A program made the translations under genes and the position numbers. Below the pieces are notes generated by a model that worked only from the letters and a program-made list of their open reading frames with translations, ran no database searches and was not told the origin of the DNA. Shown piece by piece: positions 1-5,294 of a stretch of DNA of 5,294 bases. Position 1 is the stretch's first letter. Every line of letters starts with the position of its first letter. The DNA is from Bacteroidota bacterium (GTDB lineage Bacteria > Bacteroidota > Rhodothermia > Rhodothermales > UBA10348), in the NCBI GenBank assembly GCA_024640835.1, contig JAHEEH010000172.1, forward strand, positions 1 through 5,294, in the 5' to 3' direction.

Positions 1-1391
1 TCCGTTCTCGCGGGGCGTCGTCCGGGCGTGACGCGTGCGGTGCCGGTCACGGGGCTGGTTTCGAACGCGACACGCTTCACGTTCACCAGGTGCATGGGCG
101 AGATGTTGTCGCTCGTGATGGATCCGCCCAGGGTACCGGGCCCGAGCGTCATGGCCGGGAAGAGGGCCGTCGTGTATCCTACCGAGCCGAGCGCGGCCAC
201 GACGTTCACCACGATCCGCATGGCCGGCTTCTGCAGCGCGAAGGCCTCGATCACGCGTTCGCTCGCGGCATGGAGGCCGAGCGTATGCCCCATGCCGCCG
301 TAGGCCAGCACCTCCATGCAGCGATCGCATCCGGCCTCCCACCCGTCGGCCGTGTAGAGCGTGAGGATCGGCGAGAGCGTTTCCATCGAGAGCGGCTCGC
401 CGGGGCCGACGGATTCGGCCGGGACGACGAGCGCCCGCGTGTCGCGGGATACACTGAACCCGGCCATGCGCGCGATCTCGAACGGCGGCTTGCCGATCTG
501 TTCGGTGTTCAGCTTCCCGTCCCGGACCACGAAGCGGGCAAGGAGCCCCGCGTCGTTCCCGTCCACGATGTGGGCGCCGGCCGACCTCAGGGCATCCAGA
601 AAGCGGGCGCGGACCGGCACGTCGACCACGAGGCTCCGCTCCGTGGAGCACAGGGTGCCCCAGTCGAACGAGGCGCCGTACACGACGTCCGCAGCGGCCT
701 TCGCCAGGTCGGCGGAGCGGTCCACGTACACCGGCACGTTGCCCGATCCCACACCGTAGGCCGGCTTCCCCTTGGAGTAGGCGGCCCGCACCATGGCCGT
801 TCCGCCCGTGGCCAGGATCAGGTCCGTGTCCCGGTCCTCCAGGAGGGCGTTCGTGCCGGCTCCGGTGATCTCGGACATGCATCCGAAGAGCCCCTGGGGC
901 GCTCCGGCCCGGTAGGCCGCGTCGGCGACGATGCGCACGGCTTCGGCGGTACAGGCACGGGCGCGCGGGTGAGGACTCATCACGATCCCGCATCGGGCCT
1001 TCGCCGCGATGATGGCCTTGTACATCGCGGTCGACGTGGGATTGGTCGACGGGATCAGCGCCGCCACGACGCCCATCGGGGTGGCCACTTCCCAGACGGA
1101 ACCGTCGTCGGTCCTGGCCACCACGCCGACCGTCTTCATGCCCTTGATCCGTTCCCCCAGCCGCTCGGTGGCGAACAGGTTCTTCTGCTTCTTCGAATCC
1201 ACCCGGCCGAACCCGGTTTCCTCGCAGGCGAGACGGGCCAGCCGCTCCGCGGCACGGGAGCCTGCGCGGATCATGGCCTCGGTGATCCGGTCGACGGCCT
1301 CCTGGTCGAGTGCCCTGGCCTCGATCTGGGCGGCGCGGGCGGCGCGGAGCAGGTCACGGGCCTGCTGGATTGAGGCGAGATCGGCGTCCAT
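1..1391 (-). CDS. CoA-acylating aldehyde dehydrogenase (acetaldehyde dehydrogenase family), 3' end cut by window edge
   Basis: The reverse strand is open from an ATG at 1391-1389 to the left edge (463 codons, no stop seen). The family oxidises an aldehyde plus CoA and NAD+ to acyl-CoA, or runs the reverse. The protein resembles stand-alone acetylating acetaldehyde dehydrogenases and the N-terminal half of AdhE. Visible blocks are LACEETGFGRVDSKKQKN (54-71), the cofactor-site stretch ALIPSTNPTSTAMYKA (111-126), VMSPHPRA (137-144), LATGGTAMVRAAYSKGKPA (193-211), GVGSGN (213-218), GTLCSTERS with the predicted catalytic Cys248, ETLSPIL (337-343), YGGMGHT (364-370) and SITSDNISPMHLVNVKRVA (424-442). 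Family length is usually a little under 500, so the body is nearly complete. The start fits because DLASIQQARDLL matches the normal N-terminus; an in-frame TGA lies upstream at 1469-1467, and no good Shine-Dalgarno is visible. It lacks the N-terminal extension of microcompartment EutE/PduP enzymes. The substrate (acetaldehyde, propionaldehyde, sulfoacetaldehyde or another) cannot be fixed. Confidence 0.9.
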   Translation of the reverse strand, partial: MDADLASIQQARDLLRAARAAQIEARALDQEAVDRITEAMIRAGSRAAERLARLACEETGFGRVDSKKQKNLFATERLGERIKGMKTVGVVARTDDGSVWEVATPMGVVAALIPSTNPTSTAMYKAIIAAKARCGIVMSPHPRARACTAEAVRIVADAAYRAGAPQGLFGCMSEITGAGTNALLEDRDTDLILATGGTAMVRAAYSKGKPAYGVGSGNVPVYVDRSADLAKAAADVVYGASFDWGTLCSTERSLVVDVPVRARFLDALRSAGAHIVDGNDAGLLARFVVRDGKLNTEQIGKPPFEIARMAGFSVSRDTRALVVPAESVGPGEPLSMETLSPILTLYTADGWEAGCDRCMEVLAYGGMGHTLGLHAASERVIEAFALQKPAMRIVVNVVAALGSVGYTTALFPAMTLGPGTLGGSITSDNISPMHLVNVKRVAFETSPVTGTARVTPGRRPART

Positions 1392-1404
1392 GGGGTGCAG
1401 GATT

Positions 1405-1433
1405 GGACCGGCAATATCCCTGTGCGCCGGTCC
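1405..1433. repeat. Perfect 8-bp inverted repeat in the aldehyde dehydrogenase leader
   Basis: GGACCGGC (1405-1412) and GCCGGTCC (1426-1433) are exact reverse complements separated by 13 bases. The element lies 13 bases upstream of the dehydrogenase ATG. It could be a dimeric-regulator operator overlapping the promoter, or an RNA hairpin in the 5' leader; in the RNA reading, the minus-strand loop contains AGGG, the only Shine-Dalgarno-like bases nearby. The symmetry is seen directly; its function is inferred. The half-site CCGGTCC also occurs elsewhere in the window, including inside genes, which weakens the operator reading. Confidence 0.4.
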
Positions 1434-1495
1434 GCGATCAAGACGGGCGGGCCGATCGTTTCCTGCTCACGAATGGATCTCAAACAGGGACGGAG

Positions 1496-1513
1496 CGTCT
1501 CCATATGGACACG
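1496..1513. repeat. Near-perfect 18-bp palindrome, candidate operator
   Basis: CGTCTCCATATGGACACG reads almost the same on both strands. The central ten bases TCCATATGGA are a perfect palindrome, and three more pairs match outside a single mismatched pair (1499/1510). It sits about midway between the two divergent starts, a usual place for a shared regulator site. No regulator gene lies in the window, so assignment as an operator is inference. Confidence 0.3.
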
Positions 1514-1628
1514 AAAGCGCTGCCCAATCGCCGCAGGAGGCGCTTCTTCCGGTTCGCCCGATCCCGGCACGCCGTTTGAACCGCCGGTCCATCATTGCAG
1601 GCTGACTCCATTTCCCGAGTTCCGGTCC

Positions 1629-3038
1629 ATGGATCTCTCCGTTGATTCGTCCCCCGTGGAGGGGCAGGGCACTCCCTCCGGCATCGACCCGATCGACGTG
1701 GAATGGGGAGGGTTCTACCGCGGCGGCAGTTACCTGGTGTACGGCCGGGCCGCCAGCGGACGGGGCCTGCTCGCACTTCGTTTCGCGGCGGCGGGTGCGG
1801 AGCGGCGCCAGCGGTGCCTCTTCGTCACGTCCGAGCGGTTCAGGGATCTTGCCGTGGAGGCCTCCTCCATAGGGTGGGACCTGCGCCGGGCACGCATGCA
1901 GGGGCTCGTTCGACTGACCCGCGTTCCCCCGGTCGTCAGCGGCGGGGAGGACGCTGACGCCGACGTGCTCGGTGCGCTCAGGGATCTCGCGGCGCTGATC
2001 CGTCGCGAAAAGACCTCCCGCGTGGTCGTCAACGATTTCCTGCCCTTCGTCATGTTCCGGTCTCTCGACCGGTTCCGCCAGGCATTCGTCGAGTTCCTGG
2101 AGGCGCTGGACGGGGTCGACAGCACCCTGATCATCGCCCTGCCCGAGCCGGCGAACGACCAGTCGGCCCGCGTGGTGGAGTTCGTCTCCACGAAGCTGAC
2201 CGGCACGATCCACGTGGAGCCGTTCGCGTACGATCCGGGATCGTCCGAGCGGCGTCTCACGCTGACCCCCCACATGGGGCATGCGGGCCGCCCCGTCGTG
2301 TGCCGCTGGGACCTTTCGAATCTCGTGCAGCTGCCCACGCCGTCCAGGGAGAAGGCGACGGCCGTTTCCGACTCTCCCGATCGATTGGCGACCGGTCCCC
2401 GGTCCGACGCCCCGCGCGCCGTTCCGGAGCCCCGGCCCGTGGCGTCCGAGCCCGCGCGGGAAGCCGTGATCGACGTGGCGGAGGGAAGGGATCCGGACGA
2501 GGTCACGCCGCTCCCGGCCTGGCCTCCGGAGAGACCCATCCGGGAGACCGGGGACGAAAAGGGAGGGCCCGCGCAGACCCCGGAGCCGGCCGATTCCGTC
2601 TCGCCGGAGGACCCATCCGGCGCCGGGTCGCTCGACGCCGAGCGGGAGAGCTTCCGGGCCCGGCTCGAGAGCCGATTCGAGCGACGGGAGCGGGGTGGCG
2701 TTCCCTTCCTGCTGCTCGCCATGCGCCTGGATCGGGAGGCGGACAGCGCCACGCGGCCGTTCGACTTCGAGTTCATCATCGACCTGGTCTCGGACAGTCT
2801 CCGGTCCCAGGACAGTTACCTCGTGCAGCCGGACACGGAGCGCCTCGTGGTATGTCTCGCCGACTCGACGCCCGACGACGCCCAGGATTTCTTCGCTCGG
2901 CTGCGCCGTACCCTGGAGGCCGAGGCCCCTCAGCGTGCCGCCCAGTTGCTCCACGCCGTATCGGCCATCGTGGTGCCCGACGGTCGCCCGTTCCCGAGTG
3001 CGGCCGAGTTCCTGCGGTACGCCCTGGACGAGGAATAG
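1629..3038 (+). CDS. KaiC/RecA-like domain protein with degenerate P-loop, fused to a degenerate GGDEF-like domain
   Basis: 469 residues from ATG 1629; function unknown. Residues about 18-235 look like a KaiC-type RecA fold: GIDPIDVEWGGFYRGGSYLV (18-37) matches the lead-in to the KaiC P-loop, and FVTSERFRDL then GWDL (82-85) match the KaiC stretch FVTFEE...GWDL. The Walker A position reads GRAASGRG (39-46), with Arg45 for the invariant Lys and Gly46 for Ser/Thr. Of the paired catalytic Glu only Glu69 remains (Arg70 follows). The Walker B strand is RVVVND (131-136). Residues about 236-335 are a disordered-looking linker rich in Pro, Glu and Arg. Residues about 337-469 have the pattern of a GGDEF domain: helix ERESFRARLESRFERRERGG, strand PFLLLAMRLD, helix, strand pair, helix DDAQDFFARLRRTL, strand AVSAIVV, then SAAEFLRYALDEE. 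The GGDEF site is DTERL (402-406). Both enzymatic sites look lost, suggesting a binding or scaffold protein. Start choice: the KaiC-like domain begins directly after this ATG, though no Shine-Dalgarno is evident; in-frame ATG 1473 and GTG 1395 are alternatives. Confidence 0.75.
   Translation: MDLSVDSSPVEGQGTPSGIDPIDVEWGGFYRGGSYLVYGRAASGRGLLALRFAAAGAERRQRCLFVTSERFRDLAVEASSIGWDLRRARMQGLVRLTRVPPVVSGGEDADADVLGALRDLAALIRREKTSRVVVNDFLPFVMFRSLDRFRQAFVEFLEALDGVDSTLIIALPEPANDQSARVVEFVSTKLTGTIHVEPFAYDPGSSERRLTLTPHMGHAGRPVVCRWDLSNLVQLPTPSREKATAVSDSPDRLATGPRSDAPRAVPEPRPVASEPAREAVIDVAEGRDPDEVTPLPAWPPERPIRETGDEKGGPAQTPEPADSVSPEDPSGAGSLDAERESFRARLESRFERRERGGVPFLLLAMRLDREADSATRPFDFEFIIDLVSDSLRSQDSYLVQPDTERLVVCLADSTPDDAQDFFARLRRTLEAEAPQRAAQLLHAVSAIVVPDGRPFPSAAEFLRYALDEE
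3030..3034 (+). promoter_or_regulatory. Ribosome binding site of the small membrane protein gene
   Basis: GAGGA lies five bases before the ATG at 3040, inside the last codons of the upstream gene. Good spacing and core match support this ATG as a real start and favour translational coupling with the gene that ends at 3038. Confidence 0.6.
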
Positions 3039-3039
3039 C

Positions 3040-3339
3040 ATGACGGGACTTTCGACCTGCGCAATCCTCCTGGTGGCCGCCGTCCTCCTGGCCGCGCTGG
3101 GCTGGGGATTCTGGGCGGGCGTCTCGATCCGGAGGCGGGCGCAGGCGGACTACCGCCAGCCACCGGCCTCCTCGATCACCATCGCGCCCCCGGTGCGGGC
3201 CGAACTCTTCCAGGCGCCCGCGGAAGGGCAGCCCGGAAGCGAGCCGTCACCGGAATGGGTGATGGAGCGGATGATGGACGAGCACTTCGAACCCGTCGGA
3301 GCGCGCGGCGCCACGGACGACGATTCGGCCTGGCTATGA
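3040..3339 (+). CDS. Small single-pass membrane protein, unknown function
   Basis: 99 residues, ATG 3040 to TGA 3339. I do not recognise the family. A strongly hydrophobic segment spans about residues 5-28 (STCAILLVAAVLLAALGWGF and following), immediately followed by the basic cluster RRR (31-33). By the positive-inside rule the N-terminus would be outside and the roughly 70-residue tail in the cytoplasm. There is no lipobox; Cys7 lies within the membrane span, and no signal-peptidase site is obvious. The tail is Pro-rich, then acidic, with a predicted helix SPEWVMERMMDEHFEP (70-85) and the end DDDSAWL. The start codon follows the stop of the KaiC/GGDEF-like gene by one base and has its own GAGGA, so the two are probably one operon and possibly partners. 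A membrane anchor for the upstream protein is an attractive but unproven role. The reading frame is supported by the ribosome binding site, the clean membrane segment and the tight spacing. Confidence 0.72.
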   Translation: MTGLSTCAILLVAAVLLAALGWGFWAGVSIRRRAQADYRQPPASSITIAPPVRAELFQAPAEGQPGSEPSPEWVMERMMDEHFEPVGARGATDDDSAWL

Positions 3340-3372
3340 GCAGGGGGTCCGGAGCGGCACGTCGCGAACGGA

Positions 3373-3396
3373 CCGGCCGCACCGCGGGCAGGCCGG
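3373..3396. terminator. Weak GC hairpin in the convergent gap, possible bidirectional terminator
   Basis: The 60-base gap 3340-3399 lies between two convergent genes, where terminators are expected. CCGGCC (3373-3378) pairs with GGCCGG (3391-3396) around a 12-base loop that can itself fold (CCGC/GCGG). A second possible stem is GGTCCG (3346-3351) with CGGACC (3369-3374), overlapping and mutually exclusive with the first. Neither is followed by a T-run on either strand, so intrinsic termination is not demonstrated; Rho-dependent termination is equally possible. Confidence 0.22.
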
Positions 3397-3399
3397 GGC

Positions 3400-4161
3400 C
3401 TAGCGGACCCTGATGTCCCGCTCCAGGCTGCGCACCAGGTCATCCACCCCGATCGGTCCGTGCCGGTACAGGAACGGCTCGCCGTAGGTCGCCCCGATGC
3501 GGTATCCCCAGGTGCGGGATCTCGCCTCGATCCAGTCGACGAACGCGGGATGGGAGATGAACGTCTCCGGCTCCTCGGGAGACGCCTCGTAGGTCGGATC
3601 GTGCACCTGGGAACTGAAGGCCCGCAGGGCACGCATCCGGGTGTCCCACACCGGCGTCACGTCGACCACGAGGGTCGGCTCGAACGGGATCGACTGCATG
3701 TAGTGCAGCACGTGGTGCGGGCGCCAGGGGTCCTGGGGCCTGCCGTCCAGGGTGGTCCGGACCTTCACCAGGCCCGCCGGGAATACGGCGTCGGTGACCA
3801 GTCGGGCGGCCGCGGGGTGGTCGGGATGACGGCAATCGGGGGCGGGCACCAGCAGGATCCGGGGCCGATGCCTGCGGATCTGGCGGACCACCTCGATCCG
3901 GCGTTCCGGCGTGTTCGCGATGTCGCCGTCGGGGAAGCCGAGGTTGACCCGCGCGTGGATACCGAGAATCCCGGCCGCGGCTGAGGCCTCGCGCTCCCGG
4001 GCCTCCACGCTGCCACGGGACCCCAGTTCGCCACGCGTCAGATCGACGATGCCGACCCGGTACCCCTGCGACACGAGCAGCGCGACCGTGCCACCGGCGA
4101 ACAGCTCCACGTCGTCCGGGTGGGCGGCGAAGGCTAGGACGTCGAGCGTTTCGCGATCCAT
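3400..4161 (-). CDS. bshB1: PIG-L family N-acetylglucosaminyl-malate deacetylase, BshB1-like (bacillithiol biosynthesis)
   Basis: 253 residues, ATG at 4161-4159, stop at 3402-3400. BshB1 removes the acetyl group from GlcNAc-malate to give GlcN-malate, the second step of bacillithiol synthesis in the cytoplasm; BshA acts before it and BshC after. The sequence shows the PIG-L/LmbE zinc site AHPDD (13-17; His14 and Asp17 as metal ligands, Asp16 as general base) and HPDH (112-115), where His115 is the expected third ligand and His112 the catalytic histidine. The block VGIVDLTRGELGSRGSVEAR (36-55) and NLGFPDGDI (73-81) are typical of BshB1 rather than of MshB or general LmbE proteins. Length is normal for BshB1 (about 230-250). 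The start lies one base after the leuS stop, implying an operon. There is no strong Shine-Dalgarno, so translation may depend on coupling. Other PIG-L deacetylases of sugar-linked substrates remain possible, since bshA and bshC are not in view. Confidence 0.85.
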   Translation of the reverse strand: MDRETLDVLAFAAHPDDVELFAGGTVALLVSQGYRVGIVDLTRGELGSRGSVEAREREASAAAGILGIHARVNLGFPDGDIANTPERRIEVVRQIRRHRPRILLVPAPDCRHPDHPAAARLVTDAVFPAGLVKVRTTLDGRPQDPWRPHHVLHYMQSIPFEPTLVVDVTPVWDTRMRALRAFSSQVHDPTYEASPEEPETFISHPAFVDWIEARSRTWGYRIGATYGEPFLYRHGPIGVDDLVRSLERDIRVR

Positions 4162-4162
4162 G

Positions 4163-5294
4163 TCAGTTCACCACGAAGTTGACGATCCGGCCCTTGACGT
4201 AGATGGCCCGGCGCAGGGTCTTGCCCTCGAGGTGCCGCCCCACGTTTTCCTCGCTCCGCGCGTCGGCGAGGACCGCCTCCTCTTCGGCGTCGGGATCCAC
4301 GTGGATCGTCCCCCGGAGCTTCCCGTTGACCTGCACCGCGACCGGCACGGTGGCCGACCGCAGCAGGTCCTCGTCGAAGGTCGGCCAGGGCTCGTAGGCG
4401 AGCGACTCGGCATGACCCATGCGCGACCAGAGTTCTTCGGCCAGGTGCGGGGCGAGGGGAGAGAGGAGGAGCACCAGGGGCTCGGCGACGGCGCGCGGAA
4501 TGGTGTCGAGCGCGACCAGTTCGGCCGTGAATTCGATGAGCGCCGCGATGGACGTGTTGAAGCTCATGCGCTCGAGGTCGTCGGTCACGCGCTTCACGGT
4601 CCGGTGCAGGGCACGGGTCAGGGGTTCCGGGGGCTCCGAGTCCGAAACCCGCAGAACGTCTCCGTCCTCTCCCGTGAAGACGCGCCAGACGCGCCGCAGG
4701 AAGCGGTTCACCCCGACGATGTCGCGCGTATTCCACGGCTTGGATGCTTCGAGAGGCCCCATGTACATCTCGTACAGGCGAAGCGTGTCGCATCCGAACC
4801 GCTCGTTGATCTCGTCCGGCGAGACGGCATTCTTCAGGCTCTTGCCCATCTTGCCGTATTCCTGGGTCACCGGCCTGCCGTCGAAGAAGAACTGCCGGTC
4901 GTGCTGGTCCTGCACCTCGAACGCCGGGTGTCCGTCCTGGTCCAGGACCCGCTCGGAATCGACCGCGACGCCCCGCTCGTCGCGGTAGGCGAAGGCCTGG
5001 ATATAGCCCTGGTTGAACAGGCGCCCGAACGGCTCCGGGGTCGAGACGAAGCCGAGGTCGAAGAGCACCTTGTGCCAGAAGCGGGCATACAGCAGGTGCA
5101 GCACGGCATGCTCGACGCCGCCCACGTACAGGTCGATGCCTCCCGGCGTCATCCAGTAGCGCTCACGCTCGCCGTCCACGAAGACCCGGTCGTTCCCGGG
5201 ATCGATGAAGCGCAGGTAGTACCAGCAGGAGCCGGCCCACTGGGGCATGGTGTTCAGCTCGCGCTCGTACCGGACCCCGTCGATTTCGACCATG
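4163..5294 (-). CDS. leuS: Leucyl-tRNA synthetase, C-terminal part (5' end beyond window)
   Basis: The reverse strand is open from the right edge to TGA at 4165-4163, about 377 codons of a protein usually 800-900 residues long. It charges tRNA-Leu with leucine (class Ia synthetase). Counting from the Met codon at 5293-5291, which is internal and not the start, the visible part begins in the catalytic core: NTMPQWAGSCWYYLRFIDP (14-32), DLYVGGVEHAVLHLLYARFW (54-73) and RLFNQGYIQAFAY (91-103). The KMSKS loop follows as KMGKS (148-152), leading into SLKNAVSPDEI, then FGCDTLRLYEMYMGP (166-180). The helical anticodon-binding domain runs about 190-310 (NRFLRRVW at 196-203, LLLSPLAPHLAEELW at 275-289). 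The C-terminal domain has VAVQVNGKLRGTI (318-330) and ends KGRIVNFVVN. The editing domain and HIGH motif lie outside. Gly for Ser in the loop is also found in actinobacterial LeuRS, so the enzyme is probably active. It is followed directly by bshB1 on the same strand. Confidence 0.96.
   Translation of the reverse strand, partial: MVEIDGVRYERELNTMPQWAGSCWYYLRFIDPGNDRVFVDGERERYWMTPGGIDLYVGGVEHAVLHLLYARFWHKVLFDLGFVSTPEPFGRLFNQGYIQAFAYRDERGVAVDSERVLDQDGHPAFEVQDQHDRQFFFDGRPVTQEYGKMGKSLKNAVSPDEINERFGCDTLRLYEMYMGPLEASKPWNTRDIVGVNRFLRRVWRVFTGEDGDVLRVSDSEPPEPLTRALHRTVKRVTDDLERMSFNTSIAALIEFTAELVALDTIPRAVAEPLVLLLSPLAPHLAEELWSRMGHAESLAYEPWPTFDEDLLRSATVPVAVQVNGKLRGTIHVDPDAEEEAVLADARSEENVGRHLEGKTLRRAIYVKGRIVNFVVN

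Larger units (their letters stand above)
1392..1628. promoter_or_regulatory. Divergent intergenic region between aldehyde dehydrogenase and the KaiC/GGDEF-like gene
   Basis: This 237-base stretch separates two divergently transcribed genes and should carry promoters for both. I see no convincing -35/-10 pair on either strand. On the minus strand TTGAGA (1486-1481) has only a poor -10-like partner about 17 bases on. Two symmetric elements are present and listed separately. The plus-strand frame of the downstream gene stays open through the whole region, with a possible GTG at 1395 and an ATG at 1473, so part of it could be coding. The residues it would encode look like random high-G+C translation, so I treat it as non-coding. 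Confidence 0.5.

Noticed and set aside
90..1373. A 427-codon plus-strand open frame opposite the aldehyde dehydrogenase
   Set aside because: The composition is Arg/His/Gly-rich and without motifs. The minus strand encodes an unmistakable aldehyde dehydrogenase over the same bases.
1395..1628. N-terminal extension of the KaiC/GGDEF-like protein from GTG 1395 or ATG 1473
   Set aside because: The extra residues have no domain character, the KaiC-like domain starts right after ATG 1629, and the extension would overlap the regulatory region. ATG 1473 cannot be fully excluded, as neither start has a good ribosome binding site.
1405..1628. Recurring CCGGTCC words (1427, 1584, 1622, and inverted at 1405) as a set of regulator sites
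   Set aside because: The same word also occurs within coding sequence of this window (for example near 831, 2394 and 2812), so it is common in this genome and spacing is irregular.
1467..3041. A long open frame of 524 codons on the minus strand, opposite the KaiC/GGDEF-like gene
   Set aside because: It is a shadow produced by high G+C third positions. The product is rich in Gly, Arg and His with no recognisable motifs, whereas the plus-strand product shows clear KaiC-like blocks.
2300..3043. A 247-codon plus-strand frame overlapping the second half of the KaiC/GGDEF-like gene
   Set aside because: It is out of frame with the real gene, Arg/Gly/Ala-rich and without motifs; no frameshift is needed to explain the real product.
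1..5294. CRISPR arrays, tRNA or rRNA genes, insertion sequences, attachment sites
   Set aside because: I saw no regularly spaced repeats, cloverleaf-like sequence, transposase motifs or terminal inverted repeats; almost all of the window is accounted for by five genes.

Overview
This is a G+C-rich bacterial chromosomal window, roughly two thirds G+C by eye with strong G/C bias at third codon positions. That bias explains the many long antisense open frames. Nothing in it indicates a plasmid, phage or insertion sequence. A bacterial leucyl-tRNA synthetase with a KMGKS loop, a BshB1-type bacillithiol deacetylase and a KaiC/GGDEF-like fusion suggest an environmental bacterium of a group such as Gemmatimonadota or a neighbouring candidate phylum. 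That placement is an inference, not a demonstrated fact.

Layout from left to right. (1) 1-1391, minus strand: a CoA-acylating aldehyde dehydrogenase of the acetaldehyde dehydrogenase/AdhE N-terminal family, cut by the left edge near its C-terminus. (2) 1392-1628: a divergent intergenic region holding an 8-bp inverted repeat just upstream of the dehydrogenase start and a near-perfect 18-bp palindrome in its middle. (3) 1629-3038, plus strand: a 469-residue protein that I read as a KaiC/RecA-like domain with a decayed P-loop, a Pro/Glu/Arg-rich linker, and a GGDEF-like domain that has lost its signature. (4) 3040-3339, plus strand: a 99-residue single-pass membrane protein that starts one base after the previous stop codon and is almost certainly co-translated with it. 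(5) 3340-3399: a short convergent gap with weak hairpins. (6) 3400-4161, minus strand: bshB1-like PIG-L family deacetylase. (7) 4163-5294, minus strand: the C-terminal part of leuS, cut by the right edge, ending one base before the bshB1 start.

There are three functional blocks. leuS-bshB1 is a tightly packed housekeeping/thiol operon on the minus strand. The KaiC/GGDEF-like protein and its small membrane partner form a plus-strand two-gene unit of unknown function, and this is the most novel part of the window. The aldehyde dehydrogenase is transcribed divergently from that unit and may share regulatory DNA with it.
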